From an uncultured Spirochaetaceae bacterium (GTDB taxonomy: Bacteria; Spirochaetota; Spirochaetia; Sphaerochaetales; Sphaerochaetaceae), in NCBI GenBank assembly GCA_944392975.1, contig CALXYN010000006.1, positions 1 through 60,640 on the forward strand: a DNA stretch of 60,640 bases, written 5' to 3'. The notes below the pieces were generated by a model. The model searched no databases. It was not told the origin of the DNA and saw only the letters and a list, made by a program, of their open reading frames with translations. This document shows, piece after piece, positions 42,818 through 52,598 of this stretch (position 1 is the stretch's first letter; every line of letters starts with the position of its first letter). The position numbers and the translations under genes were made by a program.

Positions 42818-43599
42818 AAACAGTAATTGCAGTACATACAGGAACAGGGAACAGTCTTTATATCGCCAAGCAGTTCAAGAATGCAGAGATACATTTCATC
42901 GATGAATTTCTCTCTGGTTCTTATGACCTAGACGACGACATAGACAGGCTTGGCATTGTCTTCCCTGTCTATTGCTGGGGCCTGCCTTATCCTGTGAGAG
43001 AGTTCATAAGGGAATACCTAGGACAAAGGGACAATTCTTCTCTTGGTTATGTTTTCGGAATTGCTACATGCGGAGCATTTCCTCTTTATACGCTATATGA
43101 TCTCTCTGCCTCCCTGGCAGATGTCGGTATAGCCCTCTCCTACAGCACATCATTCAAACTTCCCGATGCATATCTTCCACTGCAGAAGAAAGCAGTAAGC
43201 AATGAGAAAGCCAGAGAAGCTGCAAGCCTTATCAAAGGTGATATTGAAAGGACTGTCCGCGATGTGGAAAACGAGGAAATAAGGATTCCTCGCCGTGGAC
43301 CAGGCTGGAGAATCATAAGAAAGTTTTCCTCTGTCGGAATGAAGCCAAGAAGGAACAGCACACTCTCTGTCAGTACAAAATGCACAGGATGCGGGCTATG
43401 CAGCAGGATATGTCCGATGGGGAATATCCAGATTGAAAACGGTAAGGCTTCATTCTCCGACAAATGTATTTCATGCTTTGCCTGCTACCACAGATGCCCG
43501 GAGAATGCTATAGATTATAAAGGTGCTACAGGCCAGTACAAAGGGCTTGTTGCCACATCCGAGCTTTTCAGACCGGGACGTGGCATAAAGGAGGAATAA
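42814..43599 (+). CDS. EFR1-family flavodoxin/ferredoxin fusion protein
   Basis: The 261-residue protein has an N-terminal flavodoxin-like domain (HTGTGNSLYIAKQF, FMN phosphate loop, then FPVYCWGLPYPVREF) and a C-terminal 2x[4Fe-4S] ferredoxin domain (CTGCGLCSRICP and CISCFACYHRCP, about residues 189-230). Such proteins carry electrons in anaerobes; partners are unknown. Translation is coupled to the aldolase upstream, and its stop overlaps the next start by one base. Confidence 0.88.
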   Translation: MKTVIAVHTGTGNSLYIAKQFKNAEIHFIDEFLSGSYDLDDDIDRLGIVFPVYCWGLPYPVREFIREYLGQRDNSSLGYVFGIATCGAFPLYTLYDLSASLADVGIALSYSTSFKLPDAYLPLQKKAVSNEKAREAASLIKGDIERTVRDVENEEIRIPRRGPGWRIIRKFSSVGMKPRRNSTLSVSTKCTGCGLCSRICPMGNIQIENGKASFSDKCISCFACYHRCPENAIDYKGATGQYKGLVATSELFRPGRGIKEE

Positions 43600-44816
43600 T
43601 GAATTTCGATGTTTCATCGGACAGACGTAACACTAACAGTATCAAATGGAACAGAGATGCCATTGAGAATATCTCAGCAAATCCTGTAGCAGAGCCTTTC
43701 TGGGTTGCTGATATGGATTTCTATCCTGAACAGCATATACAGGAAGCCGGCAAAACACTTGCAGGACAGGGAATTTACGGTTATCCGTCATTTCCTAAGG
43801 ACACGGCACATGTCGCAGCATGGATGAGGATAAAGCATGGATGGATCCTTCCAAAGGAAAAGATCGTGTTCGCGCAGGGACTTCTGCATGCGCTCGCTCT
43901 TTCCGTGAATCTCTTTACAGAAAAGGGAGCGAAACTCCTTGTCTGTTCTCCTATGTACAGACCATTCAGAATAATCCCGGAAAGAAATGAACGAGAGCTT
44001 ATTGAACACAATCTTGGTTATGAAGATGGTGTTTTCTATCTCGACAGGGAACGATTTGAAAAAGATGCAGAGAATGCGGATATGATTATTTTCTGTTCTC
44101 CCCAGAATCCTTCAGGCATAGTTTTCAAAGAAGATGAGCTTGTATTCGTTTTGGAAACAGCAAAGAAACACGGAATTCCCGTGATATCCGATGAGATACA
44201 CTCAGACCTCGCGCATCCGAATGTAAAACACATTCCGATGGGCCTTGCAAACGAACGCGTAGGAGCAAAGTGCATCACGCTTTTCGCACCTTCCAAGACA
44301 TTCAATATTGCTGGTGAACACTGTGCATTTGCAACATTCTCTGACAGCGAGATGGAAGAAGCTTTCAGGAAAGCAGAAAGCGCATTATGGCTTGATGAGC
44401 CGGCACTAACAGCAGGAGAACTCTCATATGCAGCATATACAAAGGGAGCAGAATACAACAAAGCTCTTTGCCGTTATCTTGGAGAGACTGCTGCAGCAAT
44501 GAGAAAATACCTCGAAGAGAACTGCCCTGGCCTGAAAATGGTCAATGGCGATGCCTCTTTTGTCACATTCATCGACTGCAGAGACTATTATCAAAAGATA
44601 GAAGCAGAGGTTCTCGGACACCCAGAAAGATACAAAGGCGGAGAAGGTGGAGGAATCCTCTCACGATTTTTTGGAGTAAGTGCCGGTGTCGCCATGAATG
44701 ATGGTACATGGTTCGGCAGCGCCTGGTACACCTTTGTACGCTTCAACTACGGAACTTCCAGAATCAGAGTAATGAAAGCTCTTGAAAGAATGGTCAGGGC
44801 AGTGAAATCCCTGTAA
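43599..44816 (+). CDS. PatB/MalY-type PLP-dependent C-S lyase or aminotransferase
   Basis: The 405-residue fold-type I PLP protein has PFWVADMDF near the start, CSPQNPSGIVF, VISDEIHSDLAHP and the PLP lysine in FAPSKTFNIAGEH. This is the MalY/PatB group, mostly cystathionine beta-lyases. It may release sulfide or homocysteine from cystathionine; an aminotransferase role remains possible. It ends the four-gene operon and overlaps the convergent addA-like gene by 23 bp. Confidence 0.87.
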   Translation: MNFDVSSDRRNTNSIKWNRDAIENISANPVAEPFWVADMDFYPEQHIQEAGKTLAGQGIYGYPSFPKDTAHVAAWMRIKHGWILPKEKIVFAQGLLHALALSVNLFTEKGAKLLVCSPMYRPFRIIPERNERELIEHNLGYEDGVFYLDRERFEKDAENADMIIFCSPQNPSGIVFKEDELVFVLETAKKHGIPVISDEIHSDLAHPNVKHIPMGLANERVGAKCITLFAPSKTFNIAGEHCAFATFSDSEMEEAFRKAESALWLDEPALTAGELSYAAYTKGAEYNKALCRYLGETAAAMRKYLEENCPGLKMVNGDASFVTFIDCRDYYQKIEAEVLGHPERYKGGEGGGILSRFFGVSAGVAMNDGTWFGSAWYTFVRFNYGTSRIRVMKALERMVRAVKSL

Positions 44817-47800
44817 CAGGATTTCCTGTTTTATCCAGAGGAGTGCTTGCCTTCCAGCCTCTCACATAGAGAAGGACGGCATAGCACTTCTTCCCATACA
44901 ATTCCTCCATTGCCTCAGCATAAGCTGTAATCTGTCCTTTATGCAGACCTTCATTCATGAATTTATCAGTCTTGTAATCAACAACGAGATTCCGGTCATC
45001 ACAGAATACAAGAAGATCTGCAGATCCTTCTGCAACAGCGCCATCCACAGGATAATAGAAGCGAACCTCTGTCTCCTTTTTATTCGGCATTATCACCTGC
45101 TGATAGAATTGGGAAGAGAGAAAACCCTTCTCTATATCGTTTAAAGCAAGTGCCAGAGTTTCCTTTTCCGCGGTAGAGAATTCCGGAGGATAGGAAATGA
45201 CAGGATTTTCTCCTTTCACGAGCGATTCGAGAAGTGAATGAACCATAGTACCAAAGACATCATAAGCGCCATGCGTGCTGATAATGCTGTCTGAGAGAAG
45301 TGCAGGAAGGGCCTCTCCACCCTCAAAAGAAACAACTTCTTTCTTTGCGGCATCTTTTACACCAAAACGGCGATGAGAGTATCCAGGAGGAGGGGAAATT
45401 TCCTGTGAATACCACTTAGATCTATCAGAATGCTCTTTCTTCTGGAAAAGCTCCTCCTCGCCTGCCGAAGGAATCTCTTCTGCAGAAATAGGCCATCCTT
45501 CGCGGTATATATCGAGAAGAGAGATACCCGTATGCCTCTTTCTGAGATGTGCAGTCACTATGATATGGTCAACGGACCTAGTGAGAGCCACATACAGGAG
45601 TCTTCTCAACTCCGCACTCTCCCTTCTTTGCGTGTACGCACTCTTTTCCTGAAGTATCAGATTAGGACCATTATCAACAAGGTCGGGCATGATGCATGGA
45701 TTCTTTCCTTCAAACGTGATGAGATTATCCCTTGCAGCCTGGTTACCTGAACCATGATCTGCGTCGGAGAGGAAGACTATAGGGAACTGCAACCCTTTCG
45801 AACGGTGAATGGTCATTATCTGGACACCGTCAGTTTCCAGATGCTGGACAGTTGCATTGCTAAGCTTCTTTGCCTGTCCGATAAGCGGTCTGAGATAATC
45901 GAGGAAAGCAGGAAGGGATCTGCCTGCAGAATCATAAAGTACCGCGGAAGCCCAGATATAGCTGAAATGCTCTGCATATGCTCCAAGGTATAAAGATGAA
46001 TTGAGATACGCACTGTATCCGCTTTCATAAAAAAGATGTGTAAGTATTTCGGAAATACGTCTTCGCCCAACCATACCTCTGAGTTCAAAGTATAGAGTCT
46101 TCACACTTTCATACGAAATTCTGTCAGCCTCTGCTGCAAACTCTGGATCTGCAGAGAACGCAGGATTCCTGTCAGATGTGAGGAAAAGCAGTCCTTCATC
46201 GGATATTCTTGCAAAAGGAGAACGCAGAACAGTCATGTATGATAGCCTGTCTTCTGGATAAATCAGCAGATTAAGGAATGAATAGATATCCCAGCCGACA
46301 CCTTCAATGGTTGATGATGTGCTTTCCTGCACGGTATAGGGAATACCATACAGACGGAAAGCCCTTTCAATAGGCATCTGAGGCGCGGTGGTTCTGAGCA
46401 GTATAGCCATATCACCGTAACATGGACGACGAAGTTTTCCGTCATCATCAGGAATCAGATAGTCATCCCCAGTAACCATCTCCATGATTTTGCGCGCAAT
46501 AAAAAGAGCTTCAGAATCTTCAGTACTTGCATCCCCTTCCTCCGCTGAGTCCGCATCAATGGTGTACAGTTCAATTGCAGGATTCACCCCAGCCTTCGGA
46601 TCTCTGGATTTTATAGTCTCTGATGAGGCATAAAACGAAGTATATGGTATTCCTGTAAAATCAGAAAAAAGGGATTCCTTCTCTATGTCATCCTCGGATG
46701 CAGACACATCGAAAACCGAAGAAAACACATAATTAAAGTGATTTATCAAAGCTGGTTCGGAACGATAATTTGCAGATAGCGATAAATTCACCCCGCCCAT
46801 ACGTTCTATATCGAGTTTCAAGGAGCGGAATACAGAAACATCAGCCCCTCGGAAATAATAAATGGACTGCTTGTCATCACCTACGAAGAAAAGCTTACCA
46901 GGCTCTACATCCTTCACATCAGGAATTGACAGAGAATGCACTCCATATTTCTCCGCTAGAAGATACAAAAGATCCCTTTGCTTGCTGTTATTATCCTGAA
47001 ACTCATCAACCATGATGAACTTGAAATGGTTCTTGTAATAATCGCGAACATCGGTGTTCGAGATCAGAACCTCTCGGCATAATGATTCAGTATCGCGGTA
47101 GGAAAGAGCGCCAAGGATACGTTTGCGACTCTGAACAGCTTTTATGAAAGCTTCCAAGACCTTGCTGACAGCTTCAGCATCCCCTGATGTCGCCTTCAGA
47201 TTCTGAAGTGCCCGGAGACGCTCAAAAAAGGCTTTGCAGTCTTCATCTTTTATGAATGTCCTTATATCCTTATCCGCAGCTTTCCTGAGTTTGTTCAGAT
47301 TGAAAACAGGAAGATCTGCATAATTTTCATCACGATAAGCCTCCAGAGCTCTCTGAATCTCCTCGTGCTGTCCGTTGACGGGATTAGCCTTATCAAGAGA
47401 GAAGAGAGAAGAGAAAATGAACGAGGCCCTAGCATCGCATCTTGCATCCAGCAGTTTTATAAAAGCTCTGTAGGATGCAGCATTTTCTGATACGTTGAAA
47501 TCCGTCAGAATATCTGTTTCAGAAGAAGCAATACGAGTAAGCATCTCCAGAAGATCTGCAGTCTTGTAAAGTGCAGAGAGAATCATGAACCCCTCTTCAA
47601 GGTCCTCTCTCTCCTGAAGCTCATCATAAACTTCACGCACAAGCTCCTCTGTCGCACCTTCCTCTGCTTCCAGAGACTGGAAATCACGGGTAATGCCAAA
47701 ACGCAGGGAATCAGTGCGAGCAATCTCACTCCAAAAAGAATCCATTGTGGAAATTCTGGCATTTGGAAAGTGCACAGTCAGTTCATCTTCCAGACTGCTG

Positions 47801-48063
47801 TCATTGCTGGCAGCAAGGGATAAAAGAGAATAAATCCTCTCATACATCTCTGCAGCTGCCTTTTTTGTAAACGTGAGAGTAAGGATTTCATCGGCATGTG
47901 CCTTTCCGGAAAGAACAAGACGAACAAAGCGCAGGGAAAGAACGGTTGTCTTTCCAGACCCCGCTCCTGCCGATACTACAGCAGCACTATCCGTCATGAT
48001 TGCAGCAAGCTGTTCATCTGATACTTTCTTACCTGAAGCCTCAAGAAGTTCCAAAAATGTCAT
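44794..48063 (-). CDS. addA: AddA-like helicase-nuclease
   Basis: This 1089-residue UvrD-like helicase has Walker A VVSAGAGSGKTTVLSLRFV, TLTFTKKAAAEM, MVDEFQDNN, GDDKQSIYYFRGADVSVF, IMTIHRSKGLQFPIV and YVALTRSVDHII. Its C-terminal RecB-type nuclease domain includes LVVDYKTDKF. With the AddB-like partner upstream it should process double-strand breaks for RecA. Its ATG overlaps the addB stop (ATGA). Sequence drift is considerable, so AddA is assigned from architecture and pairing. Confidence 0.88.
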   Translation of the reverse strand: MTFLELLEASGKKVSDEQLAAIMTDSAAVVSAGAGSGKTTVLSLRFVRLVLSGKAHADEILTLTFTKKAAAEMYERIYSLLSLAASNDSSLEDELTVHFPNARISTMDSFWSEIARTDSLRFGITRDFQSLEAEEGATEELVREVYDELQEREDLEEGFMILSALYKTADLLEMLTRIASSETDILTDFNVSENAASYRAFIKLLDARCDARASFIFSSLFSLDKANPVNGQHEEIQRALEAYRDENYADLPVFNLNKLRKAADKDIRTFIKDEDCKAFFERLRALQNLKATSGDAEAVSKVLEAFIKAVQSRKRILGALSYRDTESLCREVLISNTDVRDYYKNHFKFIMVDEFQDNNSKQRDLLYLLAEKYGVHSLSIPDVKDVEPGKLFFVGDDKQSIYYFRGADVSVFRSLKLDIERMGGVNLSLSANYRSEPALINHFNYVFSSVFDVSASEDDIEKESLFSDFTGIPYTSFYASSETIKSRDPKAGVNPAIELYTIDADSAEEGDASTEDSEALFIARKIMEMVTGDDYLIPDDDGKLRRPCYGDMAILLRTTAPQMPIERAFRLYGIPYTVQESTSSTIEGVGWDIYSFLNLLIYPEDRLSYMTVLRSPFARISDEGLLFLTSDRNPAFSADPEFAAEADRISYESVKTLYFELRGMVGRRRISEILTHLFYESGYSAYLNSSLYLGAYAEHFSYIWASAVLYDSAGRSLPAFLDYLRPLIGQAKKLSNATVQHLETDGVQIMTIHRSKGLQFPIVFLSDADHGSGNQAARDNLITFEGKNPCIMPDLVDNGPNLILQEKSAYTQRRESAELRRLLYVALTRSVDHIIVTAHLRKRHTGISLLDIYREGWPISAEEIPSAGEEELFQKKEHSDRSKWYSQEISPPPGYSHRRFGVKDAAKKEVVSFEGGEALPALLSDSIISTHGAYDVFGTMVHSLLESLVKGENPVISYPPEFSTAEKETLALALNDIEKGFLSSQFYQQVIMPNKKETEVRFYYPVDGAVAEGSADLLVFCDDRNLVVDYKTDKFMNEGLHKGQITAYAEAMEELYGKKCYAVLLYVRGWKASTPLDKTGNPVTGISLP

Positions 48064-50618
48064 CGTACTCCGAACCTCCTTCTGCAGATTCCCTTATATA
48101 CACATCCCTTGCAATTCGTATCACTGCTTATGGCATGCCAATCGCCAGCAGCAACACCATCAGCCATTTTTCTTAAAGCATCAATCAAATCATCAGGAGA
48201 TGGAGACGGTGATGATTCGGAAATCCTTCCATCAAGAAGCGAAACAAAGAAAGAAGCCGTTACCGGAAGTGGGAAACTCTCATTCCTGCCGAGGAGAAGC
48301 CGATAGAGATGAAATTGGAAACTCTTCTCTGCTTTCAACTCACTCTTGAAACTCCGGCCTTTCTTGTAATCGTAAATGATATACGCACTTCCATCCTTTG
48401 TTTCCGCGATTCTGTCCACTCGTCCATCGAGGATGAATCCCTCTTCCTTGAATTCTGCAGAAAGGGGTTCTTCAAGCCCTCGCCCACCTTCCAGAGCTTT
48501 TGATACTTCATCCATTTTTCTCACGACATCTTCAATGCGATGCAGGTATCGTGCTTTCAGATATGAAATAAGGAAAGGCGTTGGCCGTGAAGCCGATGAA
48601 GGCATCTCAAGTGCAGAACCATCATGTGAAAAACTCTTTCCTTCGGTCCAGAGCATCATTTCCTCATCAAAAAGACGTGGGATATCAGAATCAGGACTGG
48701 AACAGCCTTCCCTATAATAACGCTCAAGAATACTGTGAAGACGGGATCCGATTTCCAGATGATCCATATCAACAGGTTCATAGGATGGAAGATCCTTCAG
48801 GGAGAACACATACTGCAAGGCATAAAGATAAGGACACCTTGCATATGCATTGTATGATGAATATGAAAGCGTGACGGGTAAAGCCCTGTTTTTCCCTGCC
48901 TTCATATATGTCATATCATCTTTCTCTTCCCGCTTTCTCAAAGCCGAGACAGACGCTCTCTCAAAACTTCTCTTCTGTACAGGGAGTATATGGCATTGCA
49001 AGCCCTTTTCCTCTGCGCGGAGAGGGTCGATGATATCAAGATGGGCACTCTCAGCACTTCTAAGCATGAATGTGAGAGGAAGGGCAAACCCTGCGTAAGT
49101 CTCATAAGAAGCAGAAAGGACAAGGTGCTCAGTCATAGCAGCATAAAGGGATAAAAGATCTTCCGTTATATCTTCTTCACCTCTCTCCACTGCAAGCTCA
49201 TAGTCTGAGAGAAAAGAAGCTTTCCTGATTTTCTCTTCTCCTTCCTTACCATTCAGACCGATGATGAACCTGTAGCGGAAAGGAACGGCCGCATCCTGGG
49301 TAAAGGGATAAACAGATACACCTTCAACCCTCGTTCTCGGAACATAGCACAGCGTGCTGAAATAAGACATGAAAAGAGGGAAAACTGGCGTATTGAGATA
49401 CCCTTCTTCAACTGCTGCCGTGCAGGAAGAGAGGAAAGAGGAGAACTCCCTCATCGCAAAGGAATAGACAGCCTCATCCTCTTCATTGCCATGGAATTCC
49501 TCATCAACAAGAAGCGATGACATCAAGGTATGAAGAAGAGATTCACAGCGCATAGGATCTGTTTCCGTCATCAGGCGGTCAAGCGTAAGACGCAGAATTC
49601 TGTAATACTCCTGTCCAGAATCCTTTGAAAGCTTCATATACCTGTCTTTTTTCCTGTCAGGAGCACTGGTGATGGAAAAACGCACAGCTGAAGCAATGAA
49701 CCGTCTCATCATTTCCGGATCTCTGAAAGGAATGGAAGGATTAAGCATGAAGGCCTTCAGTGAATCGAGTGAGTATGATGAGGAGAATATCTCATAGAGA
49801 CCGGAGAGGAATGCACCTGGAGCTGTGGAAGCAACAAGCACACCTTCCCTGAAATCCAGAGGAATTCCAAATAAATAGGCCTCATCTTCTATATAAGGAC
49901 GAAGTCTGTCCAGAGGAGCAACTGAAATCGCAATCTCATCCATCGTAACGCCATTATCCACAAGAGAACGTATTGAAGAGAAAAGTGATCGTATCTCATT
50001 CTTTTCATTCGCATATACCTGTAGTGGAGGAAGAGCGGCTTTCAGGTCGCCGATGATTTCTACACCCTGAAGAGAAGAGATTGCATTCATAACCCGTCGC
50101 TCTTTAGGAAAGGCTGAAGGCATCACAACTGCATAGGTTTTATCAAGGGAAGAAGGAATGACAATCTCAGAAAAATTACCTTCATACAAATTCAGCTTAT
50201 CAAGGAAAACACCATACTCAAAGCGCAGTAGCCGTAAATCATGTGTGGCATCACGATTCTTCTGCTCCAGCTGCATCGCATCATCAAGGAGCGGCAGAAT
50301 AGGTCGCAGAAAAGATGTCAGTCTTGTCTGCAATTCAGGGTAGGAAGGTGATACGAAATACCGCATTCTGCTATAAACACAGGAAGACGCATATGAGGAA
50401 AAAATAAGCCGATCAATATCTCCTGCGGCTGTTTTTCCTTTGATTTCCGGCATGAATTGCATAGCGAAGCTATCAAATGCTATACATGAAGATGCTAAAA
50501 GACCTTTCTTTCTTTCCATGACAAAAAGAGAAGAAAATGCCCTTGCACTTTCCTCCGTGGGAAAGACAAGAACAAAGCCATTTTCAACCATATCCATCAG
50601 ACTATGCAGTGTCGCCAT
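48060..50618 (-). CDS. addB: AddB-like PD-(D/E)XK nuclease with iron-sulfur staple
   Basis: The 852-residue protein has a degenerate helicase-like N-terminal region (VLVFPTEESARAFSSL) and a C-terminal PD-(D/E)XK nuclease with GRVDRIAETKDGSAYIIYDY. Flanking cysteines (CPYLYAL and NCKGCVYKGIC) match the 4Fe-4S staple of AddB/RexB. It forms the helicase-nuclease pair with the next gene. The ATG has no Shine-Dalgarno sequence; a perfect TATAAT ends 6 nt upstream. The family is fast evolving, so the symbol rests on context plus the staple. Confidence 0.82.
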   Translation of the reverse strand: MATLHSLMDMVENGFVLVFPTEESARAFSSLFVMERKKGLLASSCIAFDSFAMQFMPEIKGKTAAGDIDRLIFSSYASSCVYSRMRYFVSPSYPELQTRLTSFLRPILPLLDDAMQLEQKNRDATHDLRLLRFEYGVFLDKLNLYEGNFSEIVIPSSLDKTYAVVMPSAFPKERRVMNAISSLQGVEIIGDLKAALPPLQVYANEKNEIRSLFSSIRSLVDNGVTMDEIAISVAPLDRLRPYIEDEAYLFGIPLDFREGVLVASTAPGAFLSGLYEIFSSSYSLDSLKAFMLNPSIPFRDPEMMRRFIASAVRFSITSAPDRKKDRYMKLSKDSGQEYYRILRLTLDRLMTETDPMRCESLLHTLMSSLLVDEEFHGNEEDEAVYSFAMREFSSFLSSCTAAVEEGYLNTPVFPLFMSYFSTLCYVPRTRVEGVSVYPFTQDAAVPFRYRFIIGLNGKEGEEKIRKASFLSDYELAVERGEEDITEDLLSLYAAMTEHLVLSASYETYAGFALPLTFMLRSAESAHLDIIDPLRAEEKGLQCHILPVQKRSFERASVSALRKREEKDDMTYMKAGKNRALPVTLSYSSYNAYARCPYLYALQYVFSLKDLPSYEPVDMDHLEIGSRLHSILERYYREGCSSPDSDIPRLFDEEMMLWTEGKSFSHDGSALEMPSSASRPTPFLISYLKARYLHRIEDVVRKMDEVSKALEGGRGLEEPLSAEFKEEGFILDGRVDRIAETKDGSAYIIYDYKKGRSFKSELKAEKSFQFHLYRLLLGRNESFPLPVTASFFVSLLDGRISESSPSPSPDDLIDALRKMADGVAAGDWHAISSDTNCKGCVYKGICRRRFGVR

Positions 50619-50624
50619 GGATAA

Positions 50625-50654
50625 ATTATAGGCGAAAATCGCACAATATGATAA
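50625..50654 (-). promoter_or_regulatory. Promoter predicting a leaderless addB mRNA
   Basis: On the minus strand TTATCA (50654-50649) and TATAAT (50630-50625) are 18 bp apart, with 6 nt from the -10 to the addB ATG. The divergent CPBP gene has TATGAT at 50647-50652, 11 nt before its ATG, overlapping this -35. Confidence 0.6.
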
Positions 50655-50663
50655 CCTCGCGCC

Positions 50664-51527
50664 ATGAAAACATTTACTACTGCACGTGTAATAGTAGTCA
50701 TCGCAATTGCCCTTTTCAGCTGGCTTTTACTCGGACCTGTCATGGCAATACTTCTGCAGCAGATGACTGAAACGATACCGGAGAGTTTCAAGAGTCAGGG
50801 AGAATATGTTTTCATACATATTCCATACATCTTCCTCTTTCTAGCGATACTTCTTGGCTCTCGCCTCATTCTTAAATGTAGTCTGGGTTCTTTTCTTTCT
50901 GGGTCATGCGGGCATTTCAGATGGAATCTGTTTCTGAAAACCGGCCTTGTATACATTCTGTTCATGGCCGCTGCAACACCATTTGCTTCAAAGGGGCTCT
51001 ATGCCAGTGGAGTGAATATCCTCCAATATCTGCTCTCTGCAATTCCTGTACTGATACTCACCCCTATCCAGACATTATCTGAGGAAGTGCTTTTCCGCAT
51101 ATTGCCTCTTCGCCTCGTAACAAAAGAAAAAATGCCTGGAACTGTTATTGAGTCACTTCCTCTTATAATCATATCTGGAATATTGTTTGCACTACCTCAT
51201 ATTGGAAACAGGGAAGTAGCAGAGGCAGAGACTGCGATTCTGCCAATACTCTGCTACTTTTTATGGGGTGCAGGAGCAATGTTCATCTCAATAGCTTCCG
51301 ATGGTTTTGAAACTGCCATAGCAATGCATACTGCAAACAATCTCTTCATCGCGTTGTTTGTGAATTACGAAGGTTCATCAATGCCGGTAAAGGCTCTGTT
51401 CACAGCACCTCAGGCTGGCAGCGTACCGACATTGATTGAAACAGTACTTGTTTTTGGAATTATCTCTTTCTACCTATGGAAAACAGGATTTTACAAACCT
51501 CTGTTCATGCCAGGAAAAGGAAAGTAA
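50664..51527 (+). CDS. CPBP-family intramembrane metalloprotease
   Basis: The 287-residue protein has about eight transmembrane segments and the CPBP/Abi motifs: LSEEVLFRILPLRL (EExxxR type, about residue 145), FALPHIGN (second motif) and MHTANNLFIALF (third motif). Members cleave membrane-bound substrates or process bacteriocins; the substrate is unknown. It is followed after 30 bp by a membrane-anchored nuclease on the same strand. Confidence 0.85.
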   Translation: MKTFTTARVIVVIAIALFSWLLLGPVMAILLQQMTETIPESFKSQGEYVFIHIPYIFLFLAILLGSRLILKCSLGSFLSGSCGHFRWNLFLKTGLVYILFMAAATPFASKGLYASGVNILQYLLSAIPVLILTPIQTLSEEVLFRILPLRLVTKEKMPGTVIESLPLIIISGILFALPHIGNREVAEAETAILPILCYFLWGAGAMFISIASDGFETAIAMHTANNLFIALFVNYEGSSMPVKALFTAPQAGSVPTLIETVLVFGIISFYLWKTGFYKPLFMPGKGK

Positions 51528-51557
51528 GGCTATAATTACGCACGTAAGGAGACTACC

Positions 51558-52547
51558 TTGGCTAAAAAGAAGAAAAGCAAAATAAAACGCCTTCTGATAA
51601 CTCTTCTCTTTCTTATCATTATCTTTCTGGTTCTCTGTTTTATCACACCAGCTGAGAACGAAGAGAGAATAACAGCAGATGGAGAGATCAGAGGTCTTGA
51701 ATTACCAGCCCCGATTGAAGGCAATCAGATTATAAAACACACAGGTTATACGCTCTCATACAATGAGGAGTATGAAGTTCCGGCCTACGTTGCCTATGAG
51801 CTGACAAAGGATGAGGTACTGGGCGGAGGAGAAAGAAATGACAGCTTCAAGGCTGATGAGAGTGTTCGTACAGGTTCTGCGGAGCTTGATGATTATAAAG
51901 GATCTGGCTATGACAGGGGCCATATGGCACCGGCGGCAGATTTCAAATGGTCTAGTGAAGCGATGAGCGATACATTCTATCTCTCAAACATGTGTCCGCA
52001 GGATCCATCATTCAACAGAGGAATCTGGGCAGATCTTGAAGCAGTGGTAAGGACCATGGCTTATGACAATGAGAAAGTCTATGTTGTAACGGGGCCCGTA
52101 CTTACCGATGGTCCATATGAAACTATTGGCGACAACGAGGTCGCAGTTCCCAAGCGCTTTTACAAGACAGTCCTCGACTATACAGATCCGGATATAAAGG
52201 CAATAGGATTCGTGCTCCCTAATGAAAACTCCGATAAATCATTACAGAGTTTTGCAATGACAATCGACGAAGTTGAGGAAATCACTGGAATAGACTTCTA
52301 CCCCGCGCTTCCAGATGATGTGGAAGAAGCGGTTGAAAGCAAAATGAGAACATCGGACTGGAACTTCACACAATTCACAGCAACTGGAGAAACTGCAGAT
52401 CCTTCACAGTTTGATTACGTCTCTCCAGACACCCCGCTTTCTGAAAAAGTTCTCAATGCTGCTGTCGGAATCTTTGTGGAACTGAAGACAGAAGTGTTCA
52501 GTGCCTTGGGTGTAACTGAGATTGCAAAGGCTGTCGGATTAATGTAA
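51558..52547 (+). CDS. Membrane-anchored DNA/RNA non-specific endonuclease (NUC1 family)
   Basis: The 329-residue protein has a basic N terminus and one transmembrane helix (about residues 10-30), then the beta-beta-alpha-metal nuclease domain with the catalytic GYDRGHMAPAADF (DRGH) and the metal Asn in MCPQDPSFNRGIWADLE. It probably degrades nucleic acids outside the cytoplasm. The start is TTG at 51558, with AAGGAG 8 nt upstream; TATAAT occurs further upstream at 51533. About 70 C-terminal residues follow the nuclease domain without recognised motifs. Confidence 0.9.
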   Translation: MAKKKKSKIKRLLITLLFLIIIFLVLCFITPAENEERITADGEIRGLELPAPIEGNQIIKHTGYTLSYNEEYEVPAYVAYELTKDEVLGGGERNDSFKADESVRTGSAELDDYKGSGYDRGHMAPAADFKWSSEAMSDTFYLSNMCPQDPSFNRGIWADLEAVVRTMAYDNEKVYVVTGPVLTDGPYETIGDNEVAVPKRFYKTVLDYTDPDIKAIGFVLPNENSDKSLQSFAMTIDEVEEITGIDFYPALPDDVEEAVESKMRTSDWNFTQFTATGETADPSQFDYVSPDTPLSEKVLNAAVGIFVELKTEVFSALGVTEIAKAVGLM

Positions 52548-52583
52548 TTCACCATCCTTTTTCTGCTCACAAAGGAAAAAGGA

Positions 52584-52592
52584 TGCTAATAT
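52584..52592 (+). promoter_or_regulatory. Extended -10 predicting a leaderless aldo/keto reductase mRNA
   Basis: TGCTAATAT (TG motif plus TAATAT) ends 6 nt before the ATG at 52599. The gap contains no ribosome-binding site. Confidence 0.5.
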
Positions 52593-52598
52593 GCTTTT

